DNA from: Balanoglossus misakiensis
Lineage: Eukaryota > Hemichordata
Reading direction: 5' to 3'
DNA: 64,000 nt
NCBI GenBank assembly: GCA_040954595.2
Contig: CM082580.2
Span: 9,486,001-9,550,000 of the forward strand
Position numbers and translations under genes: made by a program. Shown here in pieces: positions 24,692 through 34,499 of this stretch (position 1 is its first letter; the number at the start of each line of letters is the position of its first letter). The notes under the pieces were generated by a model. That model saw only the letters and a list, made by a program, of their open reading frames with translations, had not been told where the DNA came from and searched no databases.

Positions 24692-24707
24692 GACCCCCCC
24701 CCCCCCG
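24692..24707. repeat. poly-C tract after gene 2
   Basis: A run of about 15 C begins a dozen bases after the stop codon of gene 2. Around it AGTCGATTG (24684) and a downstream CAAATCGACT can pair, so the 3'UTR may fold into a stem with the C-tract in the loop. Confidence 0.6.
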
Positions 24708-24781
24708 CGAAGGGGTTGTGGTATCTCGTTCAAATCGACTCACACATGAAATATCATTCACATACACGATGCAGTTGTGGC

Positions 24782-24787
24782 AATAAA
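24782..24787 (+). terminator. poly(A) signal of syncollin-like gene 2
   Basis: AATAAA, about 100 bp after the stop codon. Confidence 0.5.
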
Positions 24788-25294
24788 TATTAACGGTGAC
24801 TACCTGCACCATTTCAGAATATACTAGTACGCGTTCTTAATTTTAAAGTAAATGTGACGTATATGTATGTGTGAGTTATGTCCTGTCTATAAGGTTTCTA
24901 TCATAGATCCACTTTCTCTGTCTCTTTATTCTTGTCTTTAAAATGGGGACACGATATTTGCAGAAAATATGCATTGGTGTTCTGGCGACGTATTGGGTAA
25001 CTGGAATGGCGAGGGTGCAGGTGGACATAATGATTGCATAATATAATGTCAAAAAGAAACCAGCTGCCAACTCTGTCACATATTATGTAAGAGCGGACAC
25101 ATGATATAGATTAAGGCGACTGAAAGAGAGACTGCGTTGGATATCGAACCATGGCTTCATCAAAAGGATCACTTCTGTCTAAAACAAAAATTCGACCATG
25201 TATACGGTGCTGCAGACATGAAATGGACAAGTCAAAGTGGGATCTAGTAAAGATAGATTGTACAAATCTGCAGGTTACACATGAATCGGCGTCC

Positions 25295-25319
25295 TGTCCC
25301 ACCCCAGCATACCTGGATC
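25295..25319 (+). pseudogene. possible syncollin-like N-terminal relic
   Basis: A 25-bp block encodes CPTPAYLD, close to CPLPAYLD at the mature N terminus of gene 2 (about 20 of 25 bases identical). The sequence then diverges. It lies between genes 2 and 3, so a decayed duplicate is plausible, but the match is short enough to be chance. Confidence 0.25.
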
Positions 25320-25477
25320 TTGCAACATCTCGCAGTATATCATGCCTGCCATCGTTGGAAGGCCCTAAATCGCGAAGAAAATTGTTTATGTGCTACTGTC
25401 CTGCAAGGGTTATATTCGGAGTATCAAGCTACCGGGAAATAACGTCATTTTGCATACTAATGAAGGCAAACAGCTGA

Positions 25478-25560
25478 TATAACACCACAATCACAACGAG
25501 CATTCAATATTCGACCAGGCACCCAGGGGTTCACCTTATCAAGACTGTAGCTACCTTTCG
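25478..25560 (+). promoter_or_regulatory. TATA-like box and 5'UTR exon of syncollin-like gene 3
   Basis: TATAAC at 25478-25483 is followed about 80 bp later by a strong donor, TTTCG|GTAAGT (exon end 25560). The intron would end at the acceptor CTTTTTCAG (25856), giving a 296-bp 5'UTR intron like those of genes 1 and 2. The start site is inferred. Confidence 0.4.
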
Positions 25561-25911
25561 GTAAGTTGACAAGAGTTAGCGAGGCTTTCTAAAAGGTGAT
25601 ATGCCAGTTGAAACGGGGGTTTACACTGAGAAAGTATTATCTTGTATTGCATTACCAATCTGATTAAAATCAGATGTAGGGTAGGGTAGGGAGCCGTCTA
25701 CAATTGCACATGTGTTAACATGGTGGGTGTCGCTATGTAGCAAAACTTTGGAAAATTGTGCAATCTGTCAAAAATGGCCAGTCTGTAAAAAAAAGTAATA
25801 CAATGTAGAATGCATGAACACTGTCTTTTTACAGAGTTTATGATTGTCTTTTTCAGGCTGTTAAGCGATAGACCCGGTATACCTACGCAAAATCATACAG
25901 CGTCCAGAACC

Positions 25912-26322
25912 ATGCACCTCAGTTTGCTTATTGGTTTGGCAGTAATTGGTAGTTGCGTCGCAGTGTGTCCTAGACCACAAGACCTGGACCCCGACGTATG
26001 CGCCAAACTCTATGATGTTGGTAATGAAGACGACCAGGCGAATTGTCGCGGTGCCACACTGACCATCAAGCGAGTGGTGCGCGACAGGACCAGGCTGGCG
26101 ACACACGGCGACTGGAACGACCGAGCGTCCGCCCTGGTCGTAGCCGAAGGCTGCAGATTCGTGGGATATTTCAGAGTACCAGCTAGGGACGGCCCAGGTG
26201 ATCCAGAGAAGCGAGTATTCGGCGGAGGAAGAAGCTATTATCTTGGCGCCGTGAAACGCGAAGTAGATAGAACCAAGACATGGGACAATGTCATCTCTTC
26301 CTACACTTGCAAATGTGGCTAA
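25912..26322 (+). CDS. SYCN-like: syncollin-like secreted protein 3
   Basis: The 136-residue protein starts at ATG 25912. A longer upstream frame exists but crosses the acceptor at 25856, so it is 5'UTR and intron. The signal peptide is about 17 residues (LSLLIGLAVIGSCVA) and the mature start is VCPRPQDLDPDVC. Shared landmarks are NCRGATLTIKRVVRDR, GDWNDRASALVV followed by GC, and a C-terminal WDNVISSYTCKCG. It is clearly the closest sister of gene 2 (KRVVR, HGDWN and the same six cysteines). AATAAA at 26368 lies 46 bp after the stop. The predicted role is secretory-granule content in a digestive or exocrine cell, by analogy with vertebrate syncollin only. Confidence 0.87.
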   Translation: MHLSLLIGLAVIGSCVAVCPRPQDLDPDVCAKLYDVGNEDDQANCRGATLTIKRVVRDRTRLATHGDWNDRASALVVAEGCRFVGYFRVPARDGPGDPEKRVFGGGRSYYLGAVKREVDRTKTWDNVISSYTCKCG

Positions 26323-26367
26323 AATTTTCGCCACCGGAAGCTTGTATCGTGCGCCTGCACTTGTCTG

Positions 26368-26373
26368 AATAAA
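26368..26373 (+). terminator. poly(A) signal of syncollin-like gene 3
   Basis: AATAAA, 46 bp after the stop codon. Confidence 0.55.
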
Positions 26374-26498
26374 AGTTGAAAAGTAGATTATCCTACTGTT
26401 ATGCTTGAGTTTTTAGTTTTACCTCATTTTAGTAAATTATGAATGACACTGTGACTCTGTTCTTGGCGTAGCTACAGTCCACACTGTGGATTGTGTTT

Positions 26499-26593
26499 GG
26501 GCCAATTCAAACTTGACCACTGAGTCAATACGTGGGATGATGCCATTTCATCGTACACTTGTAAATGCCAATAAGTGAAGTCGATTGACTCCC
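26499..26593 (+). pseudogene. 3' fragment of a broken syncollin-like gene
   Basis: About 95 bp match the last 25 codons, the stop and the first 3'UTR bases of gene 2 (24603-24692), including WD-AISSYTCKCQ-stop and the following AGTGAAGTCGATTGAC. An in-frame TGA replaces part of the basic REDR segment, and nothing upstream resembles the rest of the gene. It is a partial duplicate of gene 2, not of the nearer gene 3. Confidence 0.8.
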
Positions 26594-26599
26594 ACACAC

Positions 26600-28510
26600 A
26601 GAAACACACACAGACTACCCGGAAATAACGTCACCTGTAGAGAGATGTTCTCCGCAGAATGGTGACACGTGCAATATGTGATAGGTGGCGCAGTACACGG
26701 CTCCCATCGCTGATTGTGAAAGCGAAAGGAGTCGGCCATAAATTGCGTTAAACACTGCAATGTGCTGCGGCAATTCCGCTATTAGTGGAACTCCGCACGT
26801 TTTTTACAACCGAAGTCTTCGTCACTGGAAGAGTCACCCTCAGGTCGGGCACGCTTATTATAATATGCTTGGTCTGAATCCAGCGTTCCGATCGCTGGAT
26901 GAACATTGGTTCATCACCCATCGATTCCTCTATCAAACTTGCATGACAACCACAGTCGCACTAATAGCTGTAGATCTAGGCTCTATGCACTTTTATGCGC
27001 ACTGAGAGTGAATTATATAATACTAACGTGTCCACCATCAGGGGACTTTTTACTGAAGGGGAAAAGTCACTTTTCGGAATAAGCCCCAATACATTTTACT
27101 ACAGCTGCACAGTGTAACCGCATAATTTCAGCGAAAGGCCTTTGATGGAGACCAAATGCTTCAGTGAACCATACATATATAATTCTCTCTCTAATAGCAT
27201 GCATAAATAGTGCATGTGGCCTGTGCAGATGTACATCTATAGGGGCGATAGTGGTTCATCGACCATCGATTGCTCTACCAAAATTAGAAGTTATAAATTA
27301 TGGGTACGATGTGGCAGTCTGCAGGCAAGGCTTCCAACAACGCCATTCCTGCCTTCAAGCAGCATTTTAATGGATGAACTCAACATCTCTTTAGGTGAGA
27401 GTACCACAACGTGTCTTTATAAAACCAGAGCTGAATATATCTCCATATCTTAGTAAGTGTTAAGCACCGGGCCCTCTTGAGTAAAGAACGTCCCCATTTT
27501 AAGTCATCTCACACGTTTTTTAACCCCATTTTACAATCCGATGAGTAGATAATTAACTATTAATACGTTTTTAGTGAGGTGGTATCCAGTTGACGCGTGT
27601 TGAAGATATTAACCCTCATGGTGTTGGATTCCTGAAATATAAAAAAAATCCTTACAAATGCTTTTTTTAAAGCTGGTTACCTTAGTTGTAGAACCAAGAA
27701 CTTCTGACACAACGATCGACCATGATTTTTATTTACCATCAACTGTGGGCGTGTGATTTTGCGACAAAGTTTATGGAAACGCATAAAATTTGCTTGCGTA
27801 TAAGGTACATTCTAGGTTTACATGTGTAGTGTCAGTTTCGAATTCGATCAGGAATACTATTCTTCAGTAACAAATCTAAAACTAGTTTGCTCAACTGCCG
27901 TTAGCTTCTTGTCATTCTGATTAGAAGTCAGATTTTCTACAATGAAACATTAATGGAAAGGAGGCATATTACGGTAAAACGCAAGCGCTGACAAACAGTG
28001 GTTACGCTGACAATACATAGAAATTTAATACATATGTAGTGCAATTGCTACTGTGCAGTGTTCACAATAGGCACTGACTTTGTGCTACGTTTAGGCATTA
28101 GGTGAATGTACGACGCCACTCCCGCAGTATTTAAAGTCAATATCATCCAAAATTACATGTATAAGTACTTGAGTTCACATAATGAAGTACACGTATAATC
28201 AAACTAAAGACGTACATGTACGTCGTCTGCATGTTAAAAGGCTTCCAGTAAATTCTTGTCGATAAGTCGAATACAGTGTGGCATGATGTGCAACATTGGA
28301 ATACCATTGTTTTCAAACCAGTAGATATAGTTTGTCATATCGTCAATGTCATCATTTAAATATCTGCAGAATATTATTTGGATTATGGTGAGTGGTTCTC
28401 GTATATGTCTTTTACATCAGTAGGATAACATATAACTATAGGTTGAAACGTGACATAGCGTTAGATTCTTAACTTTCACTTCGTGTCAGAGCCATTCTGA
28501 CAGTTTTTAT
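26600..28510. other. intergenic stretch
   Basis: About 1.9 kb between the syncollin-like cluster and the minus-strand GPCR. No supported gene, RNA or recognisable repeat. Confidence 0.5.
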
Positions 28511-28512
28511 TT

Positions 28513-29559
28513 TCAGGCGTGCGTTGTACTCACTATGGTTGAGCGATCATTTGTGTTTGAGGACCCTGGAACGGTGTGCGACACGGTTGACAAAGGACCA
28601 GCCGCGCCAGCTCTGCGACATATCTTGCCAGCCAGTATCTCTTTGCAGGCGGTGCGGAAATTTTGGTTGTTGACGCTGTAGAGAATCGGGTTCACAAAAG
28701 CGCCGAGGAACAGCAGCTGGTAGAGCAGAATCTGCACTACGGGTGGCGGGGGCGCTGATGTTGTCAGCTTGTAGGCGTTCAGCAGTATGACGAAAGGCAG
28801 GTAGCCCAGGGTCACCAAGAAGAACACGATCATGGTGACGATCACCGTGCGGACCTCTTGTCGGCTGGGGCCTTCCTTTGCCGCCGCGCCGCCGCCCCCG
28901 TGAGCCTGTACCCTCAGACGACTCTTGCGGATGAAGAGGAAAATGAGGATGTAGCACAGCGTCGCCACGACTGACGGACTGTAGTAGAGGACGGATATGA
29001 TCCACACCGGCAAGATCGCCGTGATGCAGCGGTAAAGTTGGGGCGAGTAGACTATCTGCGGCGCCCGGACAGATTGCTGCCAAATGACGAGTGTTGGCAG
29101 CAACCAGGCGAAGAGGAGCGACAGGACCACCGAGGTCTTCTTGGCGAATTTCCTGTACATGCCGTGGTGCACTATGTAGACGTAGCGATTGAGAGCGACG
29201 AAGCAGGTCAGCCAGAGGGACGTGCCCAGCAGAACGGTGTGCAGCCTCTGGTAGATGGCGCAGTACACCTCGCCCCACCGCCAGCCGCGGTGGATGTACG
29301 AGTCGCTGATCTGGACGCACAGGAACAGACTGCCCACCAGGTCCGTGACGCTGAGGTTCAGCAGGAAAATGTTGCTCTGGGTTCGGAGCCTCTTCTTCAG
29401 CAGCACAGCGGCGACGAACAGCCCGTTCCCGGCGATGGCTCCCGCGCAAATGATGATCTGCACAGATGCCGCCAAAGACGTTGCCCAAACTGGCGCCGGC
29501 GTTGCCGTGACGGCAGCGGGGACGGGGACCACAGAGCGGTTCATGTTTGTCACGTTCAT
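28513..29559 (-). CDS. class A GPCR with NRY motif (melatonin/Tre1/Moody-like)
   Basis: From ATG 29559 the protein is 348 residues; the open frame upstream lacks an ATG. The extracellular N terminus has two N-glycosylation sites (NVT, NRS). Seven membrane segments are visible at about 29-55 (GN at 44-45), 67-87 (D73), 100-128, 143-160, 183-210, 236-262 and 275-296. C100 and C178 fit the conserved disulfide. The TM3 end is NRY (124-126) instead of DRY; NRY occurs in melatonin receptors and insect Tre1/Moody. TM6 has LGYLPF instead of CWxP. TM7 ends NPILYS. The third loop is Gly/Ala-rich and there is a C-terminal Ser/Thr-rich tail. Ligand unknown. The second half of the gene is notably GC-rich compared with its flanks. 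Confidence 0.9.
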   Translation of the reverse strand: MNVTNMNRSVVPVPAAVTATPAPVWATSLAASVQIIICAGAIAGNGLFVAAVLLKKRLRTQSNIFLLNLSVTDLVGSLFLCVQISDSYIHRGWRWGEVYCAIYQRLHTVLLGTSLWLTCFVALNRYVYIVHHGMYRKFAKKTSVVLSLLFAWLLPTLVIWQQSVRAPQIVYSPQLYRCITAILPVWIISVLYYSPSVVATLCYILIFLFIRKSRLRVQAHGGGGAAAKEGPSRQEVRTVIVTMIVFFLVTLGYLPFVILLNAYKLTTSAPPPPVVQILLYQLLFLGAFVNPILYSVNNQNFRTACKEILAGKICRRAGAAGPLSTVSHTVPGSSNTNDRSTIVSTTHA

Positions 29560-29930
29560 GCCAACTTCTGAGGTGTGCGAAATCAGAGTGGATGATCCTT
29601 CGACTTTTTCTCCACTGATCTTTCTGCACACAGCGGTGATAGTCAGTTTCACAGTATTGGATCTGAAGAATGTTCTTGATGTGCGTACTACTTTATAGTC
29701 ATGAGGTACACACACAGCGGAGAACCTCTCAACAAATACCAAAAACGTATATCGTAGATTTGTTTTTTAATTTTTAATTTCGATACATGCATCTCTCACG
29801 GGGCAAGTTCGTAGACATACTCTACAAGGAGCCCTTGCGGCGTTAGCGCTCTTTTAGCATTATGCAGTGTCGTCAGACGCATACTACACCGACCAATAAG
29901 GGATAGCCACGCCTCGCTGCTTAAAGGTAG

Positions 29931-31041
29931 AATAATGCCAGGGAAGAAAATACATGTATATTAAATATTTCTAGATTTATGAGTACTTTGAAATACAAAC
30001 TTTTTTGTTGTAAATTTCAAATCACTTTCAATGGAATCGAAATGGAATGTTTTCTGAGGGAGATGATAGTTATTATCAATTTATAAACTTGGTAACGAGA
30101 AAAAATTGTTATTCCGTAATACAGAAATGAAAGAAAAAAACACGACTATGTATCTTCGGAGAATTAAGTTGATTAAATTAAGTATTGATGGAATGGGCAA
30201 TTGTTCTATTTTATTTAACCTGGGGTCCGCATACTCCCAACAGAACCGCCTTGGGAAACATAGCTACAGTCGAGGTGGAACCATAACTGACATATTTAAT
30301 GCATGATACCTGCTAGTACTTTTCTCTTAGCTACCAATGGGATTGGCAGAATCTCCGTCAAACGTGGGTGTGCATGATGATTATAGTTTCTTAAGATAGA
30401 AAGTACATGTATTCTCTACTGATAACTTCGCAATGATACTTCTTGGAGACACATACAATGATGCTAACTTGAATCAACATCCCGACAGCTATTCTGCAGG
30501 CTGTGCTTCTTGAGATATCTTTGCTGAAAACGCCGGTACGGCTTGCCGAAAACTTTGGCTTGGTTCGAGAACTCGATAAAGAATTTTAGTTTCACATTGA
30601 AGAGAGCGATGCATTAAGGATATTACAGACTGTGTATTGTTGCCATGGCAATTTTGGCAGATATTTTCAAGGAAGATGTCGCCTATATGTAAGTACAAGG
30701 CACTATGTTCCAGAGGAGTGTTAAGAGGTATGATAATACCAATAGACAAGAAGTACAACATTTCGTTGTCCATTTTATAGATGGTGTATAAAAATAGTGT
30801 GCAAAACAGTCTGGTGGTTATATCCGGTGATATTCTACCCCAGGAATCCACAGTAGGCCTTGTATTTGACATCCGAAAGGCAGTTGAAACCTTATAGATG
30901 GTGAAATAAACCGTTTTAAAGGCAATTTGCCATGACAAATCTGTTATTTCATGTGAAACATAATCTTTCACGCCGTGTGTATGTATACAACATATTGACT
31001 GTGGTAACCATGCACTGGATCTGGGTAGTTCAATACCTTAA
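29931..31041. repeat. TTAAGGT-type repeat element, copy A
   Basis: The segment begins TTAAAGGTAGAA and ends ATACCTTAAT, giving short inverted termini. Interior blocks match 31310-32220 in the same order, for example TAAGTATTGATGGAATGGGC, CCGCCTTGGGAAACAT, GCACTATGTTCCAGAG and ATACCAATAGACAAG. A 160-residue minus-strand frame inside it is interrupted in the second copy, so it is probably not coding. Confidence 0.5.
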
Positions 31042-31309
31042 TAAGGGGTAGAGCATAAATATTGTACAACAACGATAAACAGACTCACAGCAATAAATGT
31101 GTACCACTCAACCGATTAGAAAATCTTAATTCCCAAATCGAGGATATTCATACAGCTAGGATTAACGGCTTTAAGGCTATACTAGTATTGCAAAGTGTTT
31201 GTACAGATCAAAATACCGATCGAAAGGTAAAGTGATAGAAAGACTGTACATGTTCTATCGATGTATGCCTTTGAGTGATTGCGGAGTACTGTCACAGTGA
31301 AAGGTAATG

Positions 31310-32220
31310 CTTTTTAAAACTTTAATATATACATTCAACATTTCCCGAAGCGTTGGGAGCCATTTTAATCGAAAGTTTTGCCAACTTTGAAATGATGTAT
31401 TCCATAATACTGAAATGGAAAAACAAAGTTGGAATATGTTTCAGACGTAACCTTCATCCAGTAAAGTATTGATGAAATAGGCGATTGTATATTGGATCTA
31501 TACCTGTGTACTACCCCTATATTAGGACTGTCCCCATGTAGACTGCCTTGAGAAACAATGCTCTAGTTATTGTGAAATCAAATAAAGCGACAATTTTTAT
31601 CCATGGTACCTTCTGTTACATTTCTGCTACACGCCGATGAGATTGGAAGTCTCCGTGTTGCAAAGTGAATGCAGTTCGAATTCATAATTCCTGTGATAGT
31701 TTAGGCACCCCCGGGACATGGAAAATCGTGCCGTGGAGATAACAAAGCGATCATGATTCTTATTGCGGAGAGAGAGATCCTTCGATTCGAGGTGCCGTAA
31801 AGAGAATAATTCCCCCCCAGGAAATCTGTACGATGCTTTCTGGACACGTGCTCATTGTGTGCTTGGTGAGATGGTTCTGCTGAATCCGTTGCTATCTATT
31901 GATGTAATGCGGTAAATTGAAAACTCGGATTGATGGAAAATTTCGATAAAGGAGTGTACTATCATGATTCGATGCTTGAGTTATGTCGGAGAGCTTTTTT
32001 TGGTGTTATTATCCAAAGAGTATAATACATCTTGTTTGAGAGTACCCGGCATTGTGTTCCAGAGAAAATTAAACTGGAGCGTGTGTTGTGTTGCGGCATT
32101 TATTTTGCATACCAATAGACAAGATACGGAACTAAGATACTTGGGTCCATTTTCTAGATTTCGAATTTATCGACACAGAGACCTCCGGTGTCAACAGCCA
32201 GATAGGGTGTCCTTCACCTA
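31310..32220. repeat. diverged second copy of the 30-kb repeat
   Basis: Blocks homologous to copy A occur in the same order and at similar spacing, for example ATTCCATAATACTGAAATGG, TAAAGTATTGATGAAATAGG, ACTGCCTTGAGAAACA, GCATTGTGTTCCAGAG and ATACCAATAGACAAG. Identity is modest, so this is an old tandem duplication or two related insertions. Confidence 0.55.
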
Positions 32221-33464
32221 AACTGTGATACACATATCAAACAAACTACGTTTATGCAATGAGGGTTTTCATTATCCCATCCTAATGTAGATTCGTAATC
32301 GTATGTGAGCTCACTGAGCGGTCGGTTTGCTGTTGCGTGGCGGTAAACGCTCCCTGCCCCCTTTCGCACGCTGCTGGCGCAGCGCAGCCAGCGGCGGGAA
32401 TGGGGCAGGAGACCAGATGGGACCAGACTAACATTCATGCAACCAGAGTAGTCTCGTTCACTGACCCATTCTGTCGTTGCGCTCTCCGGGTGAGCTCCTA
32501 AATTCGTTGGCACAGCACAGTATGGGAACGGGGCCCCATAACACAGCATACGGCACAGGACTTGTAGAACTAGAGCGGTGCACTGTGTACGTGTGATTGC
32601 TGTGTGTGACCTTGTGTGACATCAAACTGACGCGATATTTGGTGCAGAGCAACGACAAACTCGTCCCCACGCGGGTGGACTTCAAGCGGTAAAGTGAGTT
32701 CTCCGTCCAAATCCAAATGCATTCCCTAATTTTGCACCGGAAATGGATTATACTTACAGATCCCTGCAATTCATCGGCCAATTAGAACATCGTGTATAAC
32801 GCCGAACATTACCATGCGCGGACGAGGAGGGTTCCCGGAAATTCACCTAAATTGAGGTCACACAGCGCTGCAGCGTTCCGCTGCACTGCACCAGTTTTGG
32901 GAAATTAAACTCTTGGTCCTTGGAGTGCTAAAGAATCCCAACAATGGACTCTTATCTTATGGGTGAGCTATCTCGTTTTATATTTATTGGGAATAATAAG
33001 ATAACATCCAAAACCTCGATCATGCAAACATTGGTAACACCCAGCCCTGATGTGATAGGTTGTTGGAAGTTTGTGCTGTGAATTTCGTCTATTGTAAAAC
33101 TTCAACAACCACTTGTTCGACTCGTCAATACTGTAACGAGATTACACACTGACGACGTGCGTGTGTAATATACTAGTAAGACATTTGACCAGTGGCCTAC
33201 TTTGACAATGTACACGGTCACTTGGAAATAAGCTGGTCGTATAGCAGGTGCAAAAGATGGCGGGCTACTTGAATGCTGTAAAGTGTCCAGCAAGAGTTCA
33301 AAGTTCAATACACGTGGTGGAATGCGCTTCGTTCCCAACCCTATACAGTCTTACATCACTTTCTCCCACAGTCTGTTGAGCTACATAATGCCGAGAAAGC
33401 TTTGAAATAAACTGGAGACTTTCTAGGATAAAATTACGTCAAGAAGTTTCCTTATCATGTAAAA
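32221..33464. other. intergenic stretch upstream of the DED gene
   Basis: A GC-richer patch at 32330-32430 (GCTGGCGCAGCGCAGCCAGC) may be promoter sequence. At 32944 ATGGACTCTTATCTTATGG|GTGAGC could be a small alternative first exon. Nothing else is supported. Confidence 0.3.
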
Positions 33465-33525
33465 ATGGCCATGTTTGACCAATTAAACAGATGGTTCATG
33501 CTGTGGTCAGACGATATAGGGGAAG
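33465..33525 (+). CDS. DED-domain protein, exon 1
   Basis: ATG in the context AAAAATGG opens MAMFDQLNRWF and runs 20 codons plus one base to a consensus donor, GGGAAG|GTAAGT-like (GTAAGTGCG). It supplies the first helix of the death effector domain. It is left in phase 1 and joins in frame to the exon at 33660. Confidence 0.65.
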
Positions 33526-33659
33526 GTAAGTGCGTCCTTTCAATAGACACAATTATGATGAAAGTAAAGAATTTATACTTATAGGTCTGCGCGTATGAAT
33601 CTATTCCTGAAAGTTGTGTTGTGAGGCTGCTGCTGTGTATATCCTCACCTTTTCTGCAG

Positions 33660-33998
33660 GAATCGTTTGCGCATGTTGTGACTTTATCGCTTCCAAAACA
33701 GATGAGTTCGCCAAAATGTTAAAAAGCTGCGGTGGGCTAGACGGACTGATCAAGAAACGAGTAGCAGAACGGTTGAAGGACGCGACTGATTTATTTAACA
33801 AACTGCGGGAAATGGGGCACATCGACGAGTATAAATCCGACGTGCTGGTCAAACTTCTTGCATACATCGGGCGTGACGACCTGGTGGAACAGGTGGTGGC
33901 CAGGTACGAAATGGGGTTCCACGCTGACGTGAGCGAGGAGGAGTTGAAGGCGCATATAAAAAGGAAGAAAGCTGATAAGAGTGGCGTGTCAGTGCAAG
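33660..33998 (+). CDS. DED-domain protein, exon 2
   Basis: The acceptor CCTTTTCTGCAG and donor GTGCAAG|GTGAGA enclose 339 nt. Together with exon 1 this encodes a single death effector domain, ending with helices ATDLFNKLREMG, YKSDVLVKLLAYIG and RDDLVEQVVARYE. The R-x-D-L motif (IGRDDLVEQV) is the hallmark DED signature. The rest of the exon is charged (EEELKAHIKRKKADK). DEDs make homotypic contacts in FADD, caspase-8 and related adaptors of apoptosis and innate immunity; the partner here is unknown. No caspase, kinase or NTPase domain is visible in the window, so the protein appears to be a small DED-only adaptor or the 5' part of a larger gene. Confidence 0.75.
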
Positions 33999-34176
33999 GT
34001 GAGATGCAAGTTTCTATTGTGAGAATAACAGATCAATGACTGGAGTAGGGGGGGGGGGGGTCGTTTGATATTGTGCATTTTGAATATCGCATCGGAAGTC
34101 ATGTAGAATTAACTGGAAACCGCTGTTGCAGGTGAGATGCTTTTTTCACGATGTGAGTTGTCTGTTCAATATACAG

Positions 34177-34257
34177 ATAGCGGAGGCAGTCCAATGGTGG
34201 AGGCGGACTCGTCCTCGTGTGCGTACGGAATGAGTGCAAGCGACAACGCTGGTGGAC
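34177..34257 (+). CDS. DED-domain protein, candidate exon 3
   Basis: The acceptor TCAATATACAG and donor GGAC|GTATGT (or CTG|GTGGAC six bases earlier) enclose a Ser/Asp-rich low-complexity segment: SGGSPMVEADSSSCAYG, then MSASDNAG. Both boundaries are phase 1, matching the exons on either side. The acceptor has only a weak pyrimidine tract; an earlier acceptor at 34131 would extend the same frame. Confidence 0.4.
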
Positions 34258-34392
34258 GTATGTATCCAGTATTCCACAATCGTTATTGTTGCACTTTCCT
34301 TTATTTTGTTCTGCGTTGACGTGCTCGCGCATTCTGTTCTCTTTCACAGTCAAATTATCCCTATATCAATTCCTTTCATTTCACACTTACAG

Positions 34393-34466
34393 GGAGGCGA
34401 TGGAATCCACCAAGCCCACCTGCATGGTCTAAAATGCAAAGCCAGCCAAGCCACGGCGACAGCTGA
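34393..34466 (+). CDS. DED-domain protein, candidate last exon
   Basis: The acceptor TTTCACACTTACAG leads in phase 1 to GRRWNPPSPPAWSKMQ and then a stop at 34464-34466. It would give a total protein of about 180 residues with a proline-rich tail. This is inferred from phase agreement; an alternative is that the gene continues beyond. Confidence 0.4.
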
Positions 34467-34499
34467 GAGCGAACCTATATTCAAATATTGATCGCAACC

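Noticed and set aside
25810-25911. N-terminal extension of syncollin-like gene 3
   Set aside because: It crosses a clear acceptor at 25856 and precedes the signal peptide; the sister genes show this is intron and 5'UTR.
29038-29698. Plus-strand frames of 147-177 codons
   Set aside because: Antisense shadows of the GC-rich NRY-type GPCR.
29560-29742. 61-codon upstream extension of the NRY GPCR
   Set aside because: It begins with TTG, contains no ATG, and the ATG at 29559 gives a normal glycosylated N terminus.
30489-30971. 160-codon minus-strand frame
   Set aside because: It lies in a repeat whose second copy carries stops at the corresponding positions, has no domain, and its length is near chance expectation for the window.
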